The notes under the pieces: generated by a model | Databases searched by the model: none | Told to the model about the DNA's origin: nothing | The model's input: only the letters and a program-made list of their open reading frames with translations | DNA from: Sporosarcina sp. P32b | Lineage (GTDB): Bacteria > Bacillota > Bacilli > Bacillales_A > Planococcaceae | Length of the DNA stretch: 34,816 bases | Reading direction: 5' to 3' | Assembly: GCF_002743335.1 (NCBI RefSeq) | Contig: NZ_PDZB01000027.1 | Location: forward strand, 1-34,816 | Shown here: positions 7,768-20,365 of the stretch, in pieces | How the letters are laid out: every line of letters begins with the position of its first letter | Position numbering within the stretch: position 1 is the first letter of the stretch | Made by a program: the position numbers and the translations under genes

Positions 7768-8691
7768 TTATTTTATTTGTTTAGCCTGATCCTGCGGACG
7801 TAGTTTCTTTAAAGGTACGAACATTTCGACATGTTGATATAAGTTTTGGAAAGTAGCAGGCAACACGCCACCGTATTCTCCGTCCAAATTCAATAATACT
7901 TCGTCTTTGGAAGTCACCACAATTTTTTCCGCCTTCGCCGAAACAACTAAAGGATCATCCATATGTTCTCCCCGAGAAGCTAGTGTAACCACACGAATAA
8001 ATTCTGCGATATTGCATTTCTTTAAAATAAGCAATGTGAAATATCCATCGTTAATACTAGAGTTAGGTGCTAATTTCTCAAAACCACCAACTGAGTTAGT
8101 CAATCCAATCAAAAACATCATGGCTTCTTCATCAAATACATTTCCATCATACTCAATACGAAGATGACTTGAATGTATAGAAGGCAACATTTCAATTCCT
8201 TTTAAATAATAAGCCAGCTGACCTATTACTGTTTTCAAACGGCTTGGAACTTCATATGTCAATTCCGTCATTCGGCCGCCACCCGCGATATTAATAAAAT
8301 AGCGATCATTCATTAAACCTACATCGACCGGAATAGAATCTCCTTGGCAAATTATATCTACAGCGTCATCAATTTCTCTAGGAATACGTAAAGCTCTAGC
8401 AAAATCATTCGTTGTACCCATAGGAATCAAACCGATTTTTGGACGTTTATCAAAATGTCCGACACCCGCAACTACTTCATTGAGCGTCCCATCGCCACCA
8501 GCAGCAATAATCACATCGAATCCTCTGCGAACCGCGTCTCGCGCTGCTACAGTTGCATCACCTTCGCAGCTTGTAGCATGAGCGGATGTTTCATAACCCG
8601 CTTTCTCCAATTTTTCGAGGACTTCTGCTAAATGTTTACGGAAGACTTCTCTTCCTGCAGTAGGATTATAAATAATGCGTGCACGTTTCAT
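7768..8691 (-). CDS. dgkB: Diacylglycerol kinase, soluble DgkB type
   Basis: This 307-residue enzyme phosphorylates diacylglycerol to phosphatidic acid. That recycles the diacylglycerol released when glycerol-phosphate groups are moved onto lipoteichoic acid. The N-terminal DAGK catalytic domain has IYNPTAGR, the nucleotide-binding GGDGTLNEVVAG and GTTNDFAR. The C-terminal half is the beta-rich lipid-kinase domain, including LNLDGEYGG. A GGGG-type ribosome-binding site lies seven bases before the ATG. It sits downstream of gatCAB and the thioredoxin-like gene, as in the B. subtilis yer region. No membrane segment is visible, consistent with a peripheral cytosolic kinase. Confidence 0.9.
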   Translation of the reverse strand: MKRARIIYNPTAGREVFRKHLAEVLEKLEKAGYETSAHATSCEGDATVAARDAVRRGFDVIIAAGGDGTLNEVVAGVGHFDKRPKIGLIPMGTTNDFARALRIPREIDDAVDIICQGDSIPVDVGLMNDRYFINIAGGGRMTELTYEVPSRLKTVIGQLAYYLKGIEMLPSIHSSHLRIEYDGNVFDEEAMMFLIGLTNSVGGFEKLAPNSSINDGYFTLLILKKCNIAEFIRVVTLASRGEHMDDPLVVSAKAEKIVVTSKDEVLLNLDGEYGGVLPATFQNLYQHVEMFVPLKKLRPQDQAKQIK

Positions 8692-8715
8692 ACACTTTCC
8701 CCTCGATCCTTTCGC

Positions 8716-8753
8716 GTCTGAAATAAGTCAGACCTTTACCATTTTCAAATGGT
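8716..8753. repeat. Two adjacent small inverted repeats between the thioredoxin-like gene and dgkB
   Basis: GTCTGA-aataag-TCAGAC is at 8716-8733 and ACCATTT-tc-AAATGGT at 8738-8753. They fill most of a 75-base spacer. No T run follows on either strand, so they do not look like ordinary terminators. They may be RNA-processing or operator elements. Confidence 0.45.
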
Positions 8754-8766
8754 TTCTTGCAAATTG

Positions 8767-9336
8767 TTACTTAGACATTTGTAAAACAGGAAGCCACGTC
8801 GAACGAATATCACTATAAACAGCAAGCCAATTTTCGGGCTTAGATGTATATTCAGACATCAACTGAGAATAAAACACTTTTTGCTTATCTTCAAAATCAG
8901 ATGCATCTTTATCCGGTAATTTTGCGCGCCCATCCATCACATACTTCTGAAGAACCGGTGCCCGTGGTCCCCACTTTTCGACTACTTCACCTGCCGAATT
9001 TAATAGAAGGTACATCGGAATTGAACGCCCACCATTCGTCAAATACCGGTCAATTAGCTCTGGATTTTCATCTCTCAACACAGCGCGAACATCTATATTG
9101 GCAGCTTCCGCAATTTTTTGGAGGATGGGATTATTCAGCATTGCATCGCCACACCAGTCCTCTGTAATGACTAATATATGGGGTTTCTTTTCTTTCAGCA
9201 ATTCAATAAATTCATCATCCTGTGGTACTTCAAATGCATTATAGATCAAAAAACTGTTTTCCTTATGTGCTTCCATTTTGTCCATATACATTTGAAGTGA
9301 TACAGCATCTTCAAAATATTGTTGTTCTGTTTTCAA
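8767..9336 (-). CDS. Thioredoxin-family protein with a single active-site cysteine
   Basis: This 189-residue protein has a thioredoxin-like fold in roughly residues 50-130. ITEDWCGDA stands where WCxxC would be, and SIPMYLLL provides the cis-Pro. Cys62 is the only cysteine in the protein, so a normal two-cysteine disulphide exchange is not possible. One-cysteine chemistry, such as bacillithiol-linked or monothiol redox work or a peroxidase-like role, is possible. The start is TTG, six bases after GGGGGG. No signal peptide is present, so it is cytosolic. The C-terminal region of about 50 residues is family specific. It lies between gatB and dgkB, separated from gatB by a terminator. The physiological role is unknown. 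Confidence 0.75.
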   Translation of the reverse strand: MKTEQQYFEDAVSLQMYMDKMEAHKENSFLIYNAFEVPQDDEFIELLKEKKPHILVITEDWCGDAMLNNPILQKIAEAANIDVRAVLRDENPELIDRYLTNGGRSIPMYLLLNSAGEVVEKWGPRAPVLQKYVMDGRAKLPDKDASDFEDKQKVFYSQLMSEYTSKPENWLAVYSDIRSTWLPVLQMSK

Positions 9337-9373
9337 TATAATCCCCCCTGTTTCACTGTGTAAGTTAACGTGG

Positions 9374-9419
9374 AAAAACGTCCAGGATCAGACTATTTTG
9401 GCCTCTCCTGGAACGTTTT
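9374..9419 (-). terminator. Intrinsic terminator of the gatCAB operon
   Basis: On the minus strand AAAACGTTCCAGGA pairs with TCCTGGACGTTTTT around a loop of roughly 18 bases, with one bulge. It lies just after the gatB stop codon and upstream of the thioredoxin-like gene. The A and T runs make it usable in both directions. Confidence 0.85.
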
Positions 9420-9434
9420 CATTGGATTGATAGA

Positions 9435-10865
9435 TTAACGTTTCTTGATCTCTTCCATCAATAATTTATTTACAAGCGGCGGATTGGCTTGTCCTTTTGT
9501 TGCTTTCATAACTTGTCCAACTAAGAATCCAACTGCACGATCTTTACCATTTTTAAAGTCTTCAATTGATTGTTCATTATTGTCCAGGATCTCAGTAATG
9601 ATTGTACGTAATGTACCTTCATCTGAAATTTGAACAAGTCCTTTTTCTTTGACGATATCAGCAGGATTTCCACCTTTTTTCACGAGATCAGTAAATACTT
9701 TTTTCGCGATTTTAGAAGAAATCGTACCATCTGTAATCAATTTTACAAGTTGTGCTAAGTTTTCAGGTGTCAGCGGAGTATCATGCAGTTCTTTCGATTC
9801 TGCATTTAGATAAGCTGATACATCCCCCATCAACCAGTTAGAAGCCAATTTGGGTTCCGCTCCAGCTTTTACGGTTGCATCAAAGAAATCAGACATTTCT
9901 TTCGTCAACGTTAATACGTGTGCATCATATTCTGGAAGATCCATTTCGGATACATAACGTTCTTTACGCGCATCCGGTAATTCAGGAATTTCATTACGAA
10001 CACGATCCATCCATTCTTGTTCAATATGAACGTCCGGCAAATCTGGATCGTTGATAAAACGATAGTCATTGGCACTACCTTTGATACGCATCAATACTGT
10101 ATCGCCAGTTGCTTCATCGTAACGACGTGTTTCTTGTTGAATGGTACCGCCAGACAATAGAATCTTTTCTTGACGTGCTACTTCATTCGCAATACCGCGG
10201 CGAATAAAGTTGAATGAGTTCAAGTTTTTCAATTCTGTTTTTGTTCCGAATTTCTCTTGGCCAAATGGGCGTAATGAAATATTCGCGTCACAACGAAGTG
10301 ATCCTTCTTCCATACGGACGTCAGAAACGCCTGTGTATTGAATGATCGCTTTTAGTTTTTCCAAGAATGCATAAGCTTCCTCAGGTGAGCGGACATCTGC
10401 TTCTGTTACGATTTCGATTAGCGGTGTACCCTGACGGTTTAAATCGACCAATGAGTGGCCGTTTTCAGTGTGTGTTAATTTCCCCGCGTCTTCTTCTAGA
10501 TGTACACGCTCAATACGAATTTTCTTTTTCTTGCCATCCACTTCAATTTCAATCCAACCATTCGCTCCAACAGGGCGCTTGTCCTGAGTGATTTGATATG
10601 CTTTTGGGTTATCTGGATAAAAGTAATGCTTGCGATCGAAGTTCATAATCGGCGCGATATCACAGTTCAATGCCATGGAAGCTTTCATTCCGTATTCGAT
10701 TGCTTTTTTATTTAACGTAGGTAAGACACCTGGGTATGCGATGTCTGTTACGTGAATGTTTTTATTTGGCTCTGCACCGAAATGTGCGGGTGCAGGAGAC
10801 ATAATTTTAGTATCTGTTTTTAGCTCTACGTGGATTTCTAATCCAACAATTGTCTCGAAGTTCAT
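9435..10865 (-). CDS. gatB: Asp-tRNA(Asn)/Glu-tRNA(Gln) amidotransferase subunit B
   Basis: This is the tRNA-binding and kinase subunit, 476 residues. The enzyme phosphorylates Glu on misacylated Glu-tRNA(Gln) and replaces the phosphate with ammonia from GatA. The N-terminus [13 protein letters not shown] is the family signature. The cradle domain carries [17 protein letters not shown] and VHLEEDAGK. The C-terminal YqeY-like tail binds the tRNA elbow. It starts two bases after the gatA stop, with GGAGGGGAAA upstream, so the two are translated together. Length and motifs are normal. Confidence 0.97.
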   Translation of the reverse strand: MNFETIVGLEIHVELKTDTKIMSPAPAHFGAEPNKNIHVTDIAYPGVLPTLNKKAIEYGMKASMALNCDIAPIMNFDRKHYFYPDNPKAYQITQDKRPVGANGWIEIEVDGKKKKIRIERVHLEEDAGKLTHTENGHSLVDLNRQGTPLIEIVTEADVRSPEEAYAFLEKLKAIIQYTGVSDVRMEEGSLRCDANISLRPFGQEKFGTKTELKNLNSFNFIRRGIANEVARQEKILLSGGTIQQETRRYDEATGDTVLMRIKGSANDYRFINDPDLPDVHIEQEWMDRVRNEIPELPDARKERYVSEMDLPEYDAHVLTLTKEMSDFFDATVKAGAEPKLASNWLMGDVSAYLNAESKELHDTPLTPENLAQLVKLITDGTISSKIAKKVFTDLVKKGGNPADIVKEKGLVQISDEGTLRTIITEILDNNEQSIEDFKNGKDRAVGFLVGQVMKATKGQANPPLVNKLLMEEIKKR

Positions 10866-10867
10866 GA

Positions 10868-12331
10868 TTATTTCCCCTCCTGAATCGATGGAGTACGCTT
10901 GTGGAAATCTGTAGCTTGCTCATAAGCATGAGCGACTTTGTACAATGTTTCCTCGTCAAAGTGTTTACCCATGATTTGCATTCCAACCGGTAGTTCGTTA
11001 ACGAAACCACATGGTACCGATAGTGCCGGACGACCTGTTAGGTTAGCTGGCACAGCCAAGACATCATTAGCATAATGAACGAGCTGATCTCCACCAGTTT
11101 CGCCAAGCTTAAATGCAGTTGTAGCAGCAGTTGGTCCGATGACTACATCATACTTTTCAAATACCGAATCAAAGTCTTGCGCAATTAACGTACGTGTTTT
11201 TTGTGCACGCACATATACATCTTCATGATGATCCGCACTCATTGCATACGTACCGAAAATAATACGTTTTTTTACTTCGTCGCCGAATCCTTCTTGACGC
11301 GTACGGAAATATGCTTGCTCCAAGTTCTCAGCATTTTCTGTGTGATATCCATAACGTAATCCATCAAAACGTGAAAGATTGGATTGTGCTTCCGAAGAAG
11401 AGATTACATAATACGTAGTGGGCGCGTATTGAATATGCGGTAATTCCACTTCTTCACAAACCGCACCGAGTGATTCCAATACAGCAATTGCTTCTTTTAC
11501 TGTTTTCGCGATTTCTTCATCCACACCTTCACCTAGATAAGGTTTGGGAACTGCAACTTTCAACCCTTTAATATCTCCTGTAAGTGCCGCTGTGAAATCA
11601 GGAACTGCTTTGGCGGAAGATGAACTGTCATTGTAATCTTCGCCTGCGATTACGCTAAGCAATAATGCATTATCTTCTACCGTGCGTGACAGTGTACCGA
11701 TTTGATCGAGTGAAGAAGCGAATGCTGTTAAACCAAAACGTGAAATACGACCGTATGTAGGTTTCATTCCAACAATTCCACAGAATGCAGCTGGTTGACG
11801 AACCGAACCGCCAGTATCTGACCCCAGAGAAAGCGGAACTTCTCCTGCTGCGACTGCCGCTGCAGAACCACCTGAAGAACCACCTGGTACATAGTCTGTA
11901 TTCCAAGGATTCAATGTATTGCCGAAATAGGATGTTTCAGTCGTGGATCCCATTGCAAACTCATCCATATTGAGTTTCCCCATATTAACTGCACCCGCGG
12001 CTTCTAATTTTTCTATAGCTGTAGCATTATAAACGGGTACGAAGTCTTCCAACATCTTACTTGCACATGTTGTCGTCATATCTTTTGTTACAATATTGTC
12101 CTTAATACCGATTGGAACTCCAAATAGACGTCCGCGTGTATCTGCAGCCTCTTGATCAAGCTGTTCCGCACGTTTCGTTGCTTCTTCCTTTGCAACATGA
12201 ATGAATGCGTGAATTTTCTCTTCGCGCTGTTCAATCGTTTGTAAAGTTGCTTCTGTTACTTCTGTAGCAGTAACTTCCCCTTTTTGTAAAAGAGCTTGAA
12301 GTTCTGTTGCTGTTTTACTAGTTAACGTCAT
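10868..12331 (-). CDS. gatA: Asp-tRNA(Asn)/Glu-tRNA(Gln) amidotransferase subunit A
   Basis: This is the glutaminase subunit of the amidase-signature family, about 487 residues. It releases ammonia from glutamine for GatB. The catalytic Lys is in GIKDNIV, the cis-Ser in [14 protein letters not shown] and the nucleophilic Ser in [11 protein letters not shown], so all three triad residues are present. The open frame extends upstream to 12352, but the ATG at 12331 has AGGAGG seven bases before it and gives the usual start [12 protein letters not shown]. It is the middle gene of gatC-gatA-gatB. Confidence 0.97.
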   Translation of the reverse strand: MTLTSKTATELQALLQKGEVTATEVTEATLQTIEQREEKIHAFIHVAKEEATKRAEQLDQEAADTRGRLFGVPIGIKDNIVTKDMTTTCASKMLEDFVPVYNATAIEKLEAAGAVNMGKLNMDEFAMGSTTETSYFGNTLNPWNTDYVPGGSSGGSAAAVAAGEVPLSLGSDTGGSVRQPAAFCGIVGMKPTYGRISRFGLTAFASSLDQIGTLSRTVEDNALLLSVIAGEDYNDSSSSAKAVPDFTAALTGDIKGLKVAVPKPYLGEGVDEEIAKTVKEAIAVLESLGAVCEEVELPHIQYAPTTYYVISSSEAQSNLSRFDGLRYGYHTENAENLEQAYFRTRQEGFGDEVKKRIIFGTYAMSADHHEDVYVRAQKTRTLIAQDFDSVFEKYDVVIGPTAATTAFKLGETGGDQLVHYANDVLAVPANLTGRPALSVPCGFVNELPVGMQIMGKHFDEETLYKVAHAYEQATDFHKRTPSIQEGK

Positions 12332-12387
12332 CACTTTTCCTCCTACTATCATTGTGCCATGAATGGTATTCTATACTGCGAATTCGA

Positions 12388-12675
12388 TTATAGGATATCT
12401 GGAACCTTAATAAGTCCGTCTTCCTGATCTTCTGCACTGGCTAGCATGACTTCACGGTCCAAGATATCTTTTGGCTGATCTTCACGTAAGACGTTGATCA
12501 TAGCAACAGGGTGTGTCATAGGCTCTACACCTGTTACATCTACTTCATTTAAATTACTTACACTTTCAATCAAATCTGCTATTTTAACAGAGAAATTTTC
12601 TTTGTCTTCCTCGGAGAGGCCAATACGGACGAAATCCGCAAAATACTTGACGTCTTCTTTCGAAAATGTTGTCAT
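12388..12675 (-). CDS. gatC: Asp-tRNA(Asn)/Glu-tRNA(Gln) amidotransferase subunit C
   Basis: This small subunit of about 95 residues wraps around the GatA-GatB interface and stabilises the complex. Family features are the N-terminal helix after MTTFSKEDVKYFADFVRIGL and the later VEPMTHP with DGLIKVPDIL at the end. An upstream TTG at 12699 is in frame, but the ATG at 12675 has GAGGAGG eight bases before it and matches the usual family start. It is the first gene of gatCAB. Confidence 0.95.
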   Translation of the reverse strand: MTTFSKEDVKYFADFVRIGLSEEDKENFSVKIADLIESVSNLNEVDVTGVEPMTHPVAMINVLREDQPKDILDREVMLASAEDQEDGLIKVPDIL

Positions 12676-12710
12676 ACATCGTTCCTCCTCATTTTGCAAT
12701 CGTACAATTA

Positions 12711-12739
12711 ATCATACCATTTAATCAGTTTCTTGGAAA
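12711..12739 (-). promoter_or_regulatory. Candidate promoter of gatCAB
   Basis: On the minus strand TTTCCA (12739-12734) and TATGAT (12716-12711) are 17 bases apart, upstream of the gatC ribosome-binding site. The -35 box is weak. No terminator is visible between camS and this site, so read-through from camS may also supply gatCAB. Confidence 0.45.
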
Positions 12740-12763
12740 GTTCGTGTTACTACCTAAAATATG

Positions 12764-15908
<3,145 letters not shown>

Positions 15909-15935
15909 CTATTTTCCACGCTCCTTAGGGACGCT

Positions 15936-18170
15936 TTATTCTTTTTCAATCGGTGCAAATTTGGCTAATAATCGCTTGATTCCTACTGGATTAGGGAATG
16001 CAATGTCCAGCTCCATATCATCTGCTTTACCTTTAACACTCACTACCGTTCCAATTCCCCATATTTTATGGGACGCCTTGTCTCCTGGCTTCCACTGCAT
16101 TTTCTCTCCGCCGCTTTCATTATAAACTGGACGTTTAACTGCAGGACGTTTGGCTTGTGCTTTGGGCGCTTGAGCGAAAGGTACACTCATGCCATTGCCG
16201 TCTGCCAATAGCTCTGTCAGTTCTTCCGAGATTTCATTAAGAAAACGAGATGGTTGATTAAAGTTTGACTTACCGAACAACATCCTGTGACCTGCACTCG
16301 TCAGGTAAAGGCGTTGTTCCGCCCGTGTGATTGCCACATACGCGAGTCTTCGTTCTTCTTCCATTTCTTCCGGATCTGCGAGTGCACGAATGTGCGGGAA
16401 TATGTTTTCTTCCATGCCAAGCACGAAGACCACAGGGAATTCCAAGCCTTTTGCTGCGTGCATTGTCATTAGGACGATTTTTTCAGTGGAAGTGTTCTCT
16501 TCTTTATCCAATGTATCAATATCTGCTACTAAAGCGAGGTCAGTCAAGAATGCAACGAGTGAAGGTTCTTCCTCTTCCTCTGCTGCACGTTTCTCAAACG
16601 CTTCTGTGACCGATAAAAACTCTTCAATGTTTTCAAGACGGCTTTCTGCCTCTATTGATTTTTCCTTTTCCAACATCTCACGATAACCCGATTTATCAAT
16701 GACTTCTTTCACTAGTTCGGTGATTGATAAAAACTCTTGCATTTGAGTGAATCCATTGATTAGTTCATGGAATTTCACCGCTTCTGTTAATGCTCTTTTC
16801 GGTAAACCCATGAAATCCACTTCCTGCAATGAATCAAACATGGAGCGGTCATTTTGTAATGCAAACGTAGCCATCCGTTCGAATGAAGTAGCACCGATGC
16901 TTCGTTTCGGTTCATTAATGATTCTTGCTAACGCTAGGTCATCGTCGTTATTCGCTATCAGACGTAAATAGGCAAGTAAATCTTTAATCTCTTTTCGATC
17001 ATAGAACTTCGTACCGCCTACAATTGTGTAATCAAGATTTGACTTCAATAAGTATTCCTCAATAAGACGGGACTGTGCGTTAGTTCGGTACAGAATCGCA
17101 AATTGATCCAATGTTAATCCAAGTTTTTCTTTCAACTCGATGATTTGTTGGACAACAAATTGTGATTCGTCTTTTTCATCGCGTGCTTTATAGATCGAGA
17201 TTAGTTCGCCTTCGGGGTTATCTGTACGTAATTTCTTATCATAGCGACTTTTATTATTGTCGATCACTTCATTTGCTGCTTGCAAAATCCTCTTGGTGGA
17301 ACGGTAGTTTTGCTCTAAAAGAATGACATTCGCTTCTTTATAATCTTTTTCAAAAGATAGTATATTACCGATATCCGCACCACGCCAGCGATAGATTGAC
17401 TGATCGGAGTCACCTACTACACAGACATTACGGAATTTTGATGCCAGCATTTTGACGAGACGATACTGCGCATTGTTTGTATCTTGGTACTCATCCACAT
17501 GAATATACTGAAATTTATTTTGATAATACTCGAGCACTTCAGGAACTCGTTCAAACAAGACCGTAGTCATCATAATTAAGTCATCAAAATCCATTGATTG
17601 ATTCTGACGCAGTTTTTTAGTATAACGATCGTAAATATCTGCTACTGTACGTTCATGAGGATTTTGAGGATTTGAATTTTTACGGAATTCAATTGCATCA
17701 ATACATTCGTTTTTGGCATTGCCAATAATTCCGAGCATCGCCCGAGGATCATTCTGTTTCGGGTCGAGGTTCAGTTCTTTCAATACACGTTTCATTGCTG
17801 TCATTTGATCAGCACTATCAAGGATAGTGAAATTTTTAGATAGGCCGATTCGATCTACGAACCTACGAAGAATTCGAACACACATTGAGTGGAAAGTTGA
17901 AACCCACATACGTTCTCCAGAGCCAGGACCCAGTAATCCATCAATTCGGTCACGCATTTCACGTGCCGCCTTATTTGTAAATGTAATGGCTAAAATATTG
18001 GACGGATACACTTGTTTTTCTACAACCAAATACGCAATTCGGTGTGTCAATACACGAGTCTTTCCTGAACCGGCACCCGCCATAATGAGCAAAGGTCCTT
18101 CAGTCGTTTTGACTGCACGCGCTTGCTCGGGATTCATGCCTTTTAGTAAATCATCCGATAGTTTATTCAT
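15936..18170 (-). CDS. pcrA: ATP-dependent DNA helicase PcrA (UvrD/Rep family)
   Basis: This superfamily 1 3'-5' helicase unwinds DNA in repair and plasmid replication and removes RecA from DNA. It has about 744 residues. Walker A is AGAGSGKT, motif II is VDEYQDTNN, motif III is [14 protein letters not shown], and motif V/VI are [10 protein letters not shown] and YVAITRA. The C-terminal end (about the last 50 residues, from [13 protein letters not shown]) is the Tudor-like domain that contacts RNA polymerase. An open frame begins at 18194, but the ATG at 18170 follows AGGCGGT at six bases and starts MNKLSDDLL. It is encoded between pcrB and ligA. Confidence 0.97.
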   Translation of the reverse strand: MNKLSDDLLKGMNPEQARAVKTTEGPLLIMAGAGSGKTRVLTHRIAYLVVEKQVYPSNILAITFTNKAAREMRDRIDGLLGPGSGERMWVSTFHSMCVRILRRFVDRIGLSKNFTILDSADQMTAMKRVLKELNLDPKQNDPRAMLGIIGNAKNECIDAIEFRKNSNPQNPHERTVADIYDRYTKKLRQNQSMDFDDLIMMTTVLFERVPEVLEYYQNKFQYIHVDEYQDTNNAQYRLVKMLASKFRNVCVVGDSDQSIYRWRGADIGNILSFEKDYKEANVILLEQNYRSTKRILQAANEVIDNNKSRYDKKLRTDNPEGELISIYKARDEKDESQFVVQQIIELKEKLGLTLDQFAILYRTNAQSRLIEEYLLKSNLDYTIVGGTKFYDRKEIKDLLAYLRLIANNDDDLALARIINEPKRSIGATSFERMATFALQNDRSMFDSLQEVDFMGLPKRALTEAVKFHELINGFTQMQEFLSITELVKEVIDKSGYREMLEKEKSIEAESRLENIEEFLSVTEAFEKRAAEEEEEPSLVAFLTDLALVADIDTLDKEENTSTEKIVLMTMHAAKGLEFPVVFVLGMEENIFPHIRALADPEEMEEERRLAYVAITRAEQRLYLTSAGHRMLFGKSNFNQPSRFLNEISEELTELLADGNGMSVPFAQAPKAQAKRPAVKRPVYNESGGEKMQWKPGDKASHKIWGIGTVVSVKGKADDMELDIAFPNPVGIKRLLAKFAPIEKE

Positions 18171-18214
18171 ATTAGTACCGCCTTTTAGGAACATTTGTTC
18201 TTATTATATACTAC

Positions 18215-18913
18215 TCACACAGGTAAAGGAACAGATTTCACAGCATCGACTGTTTTTATAGCTACTTGTAGATCATCATATACAACATTTCCTACCACTA
18301 CAGTATCTGCAATGGCTGCCATTTCTTTTGCTTGTTCTGTTGAGCGTATTCCACCGCCATAAAAGAGACGAGTATTAGTAAGTAATTCTTTCGCCGACCT
18401 AACAATTTGTGGATCGCCGTATTGTCCACTGTACTCTAAATAAAATATCGGCAAGGAAAATAAATGTTCAGCCATACGTGCATATGCTTGTACATCTTCT
18501 TCATCGGGAACACAGTCGACCCCTGTCACCTTCGCAGCTGTACAATCTGGATTTAAAATGCAGTAACCTTCTGTAACTAGTTCATCAAAATTCATCATAT
18601 GACCATATTCACGAAGAGCTTCGTGATGCAAGCCGTTCAACCACTTTGAATCCGTTGTATTTAAGACCGTTGGAATAAAGTAATAATCGAATCCGGGTGT
18701 AACCGATTCAACAGTAGATACTTCCAGCGCAAGTGGCACCGAAAAACGACGGAAACGTGCAAGTAAATCAAGTACGTTTTCCAATGTGACTCCGTCAGAT
18801 CCACCAATGATGACTCCATCTGTTCCAGATTCGGCTATCATTTCTACGTGATCATCTGAGATACTTTTCGCTGGATCGATTTTAAATGCATGCCGCCATG
18901 TTTTATAGTCCAT
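18215..18913 (-). CDS. pcrB: Heptaprenylglyceryl phosphate synthase
   Basis: This TIM-barrel prenyltransferase, 232 residues, attaches a heptaprenyl chain to sn-glycerol-1-phosphate. The ether lipid is of archaeal type and is found in Bacillales. Visible family motifs are [14 protein letters not shown] near residue 30, PIFYLEYSG, and the phosphate-binding LFYGGGIRS with ADTVVVGN near the C-terminus. AGGGGG lies nine bases before the ATG. It is the first gene of pcrB-pcrA-ligA-camS, directly after the yerC terminator. No strong promoter could be placed in the 44 bases available. Confidence 0.93.
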   Translation of the reverse strand: MDYKTWRHAFKIDPAKSISDDHVEMIAESGTDGVIIGGSDGVTLENVLDLLARFRRFSVPLALEVSTVESVTPGFDYYFIPTVLNTTDSKWLNGLHHEALREYGHMMNFDELVTEGYCILNPDCTAAKVTGVDCVPDEEDVQAYARMAEHLFSLPIFYLEYSGQYGDPQIVRSAKELLTNTRLFYGGGIRSTEQAKEMAAIADTVVVGNVVYDDLQVAIKTVDAVKSVPLPV

Positions 18914-18956
18914 TTTTTATTTCCCCCTTCACTTGTCATAGTGGTTTTGTATAACT

Positions 18957-18992
18957 TTTAAAAAACCGGTGGGGTTTTATCCCTGGCCGGTT
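18957..18992 (-). terminator. Intrinsic terminator after yerC
   Basis: On the minus strand AACCGG and CCGGTT enclose an inner GGG/CCC pairing and are followed by T6. The hairpin starts four bases past the yerC stop codon and separates yerA-yerB-yerC from pcrB. Confidence 0.85.
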
Positions 18993-18995
18993 GTG

Positions 18996-19316
18996 TTAGT
19001 TGTTTTTTGTTTGGTTGTTTTGAAGTTCAGGATAAAGTCGATCCAACATGAGGTTGTACCCGCCAGACCCGTAGTCTACGCAACGACGTATGCGGGAAAT
19101 CGTAGCTGTGCTTGCGCCTGTTTCTTGTTGGATGCTATCATAGGTTTTTTTCAGTTTAAGTTTGTGGGCTACGTCCAGTCTTTGTGCTAGTGATTGGACT
19201 TCGCTCATAGTGCAGAGGTCATCAAAAAACTTATAGCATTCTTCTATATCCTTTAGTTCTAGAATTGCTTGAAACAATTGATCTATTTGTTCTCCGCGAA
19301 TTTTATCTATTTGCAT
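18996..19316 (-). CDS. yerC: YerC/TrpR-like DNA-binding protein
   Basis: This 106-residue helical protein belongs to the TrpR-related YerC/YecD family. A helix-turn-helix is visible around TGASTATISRIRRCVDYG, preceded by LAQRLDVAHKLKLKKTY. Its regulatory target and ligand are not known to me; tryptophan binding should not be assumed from the fold alone. The ATG follows GAGG by eight bases. It is the last gene of the yerA-yerB-yerC unit, 26 bases after yerB. Confidence 0.88.
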   Translation of the reverse strand: MQIDKIRGEQIDQLFQAILELKDIEECYKFFDDLCTMSEVQSLAQRLDVAHKLKLKKTYDSIQQETGASTATISRIRRCVDYGSGGYNLMLDRLYPELQNNQTKNN

Positions 19317-19342
19317 GTTCTCGCCCTCTCTCTAAGTCGATC

Positions 19343-20356
19343 TTACGGAGTATAAGTGACGGAAGTAGAAGGACCCGATAATGATGGAATAATGTGGATC
19401 CACGTTTTTCCAGCCGTTAATTTAACAGGCGCGCCTTGTTCCACTGGAGTTAAAAATCCATCTTTATTTTGCCATTCAATCGGTTTAGCGATCCCTTCAT
19501 GAAACAGCATAGCTTGGCCGCCAGATTCTAGGTCAATTGCGAGCCTGCCTTGTTGATCAACTGTTTGATGATCCATTTCCATCACGATAATATTCGCCAG
19601 TTCTATACGTCGTTCGTTTAACTTATCCACTGTATCAATACCGTTAACAGATCGATAATAACGATTTGCTTCTTGATTATATTGATACGTACTAATAAAA
19701 TTCGGATCTGAACTGTACGATACTTGTACCGTTGATGCGATATCCCCTATTTTATCACTTTCATCGGGATTTAGGAAAGAAAAGGACGGCTGCGCAGTGA
19801 TCTTTTTGGAAGCGTTCACGAGACTAAATGCTTCTGCAATATGTTCCTTTGAAATATACGAGTTATGCGGCGCCCTGCGGTCTGCTGAACGTTCGAATAA
19901 AGTCCCGTCATGATGTATGCCGTTGATATAATCGACTACCCGATCATCAAGTAATTTCTTTGCATCTGGACTATAACCATGAGCGATATAAAATGCATCC
20001 ATACCTTCTGCTAAGTGTACAAAATAATCGCGAGCACTTCGAATAGGACCTATCTGATCAGGCACTTTACTCTGAAAAAGTGCAGCGTATCGCGTTACTT
20101 GACCTTCTGCTAAGAATTCGTATATCTGATCCGCATCCGAAAGTCCGGACTGTGGCCGAGCAGCAGGGATATTACTAATTGTCGCTAAAATAGGACGGTT
20201 GTCCATGGAATCTGTAATCATCTCACCTGTAAACCATGACACATCATTCGGTTTTTCTTGTTCTTGTGGTTCAGATTGCTCTTTCGAAGAACAACCTCCG
20301 AGATATAATAAGCTAGCTGTGGCTACCAAGAGTAACTTGCGTCTATTCCATATCAA
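19343..20356 (-). CDS. yerB: DUF3048-family lipoprotein YerB
   Basis: This is an exported lipoprotein of 337 residues. The N-terminus MIWNRRKLLLVATASLLYLG is a signal peptide, followed by GCSSKE with lipidated Cys22. An acidic linker follows, then the DUF3048 fold containing RPQSGLSDADQIYEFLAEG, PIRSARDYF and an HGYSPDAKK stretch. The C-terminal part holds WQNKDGFLTPV and TWIHIIPS. The biochemical role is unknown. The start is TTG, seven bases after TAGGA. It lies 9 bases after the yerA stop, so it is in the same operon as yerA and yerC. Confidence 0.88.
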   Translation of the reverse strand: MIWNRRKLLLVATASLLYLGGCSSKEQSEPQEQEKPNDVSWFTGEMITDSMDNRPILATISNIPAARPQSGLSDADQIYEFLAEGQVTRYAALFQSKVPDQIGPIRSARDYFVHLAEGMDAFYIAHGYSPDAKKLLDDRVVDYINGIHHDGTLFERSADRRAPHNSYISKEHIAEAFSLVNASKKITAQPSFSFLNPDESDKIGDIASTVQVSYSSDPNFISTYQYNQEANRYYRSVNGIDTVDKLNERRIELANIIVMEMDHQTVDQQGRLAIDLESGGQAMLFHEGIAKPIEWQNKDGFLTPVEQGAPVKLTAGKTWIHIIPSLSGPSTSVTYTP

Positions 20357-20365
20357 TATACGTTC

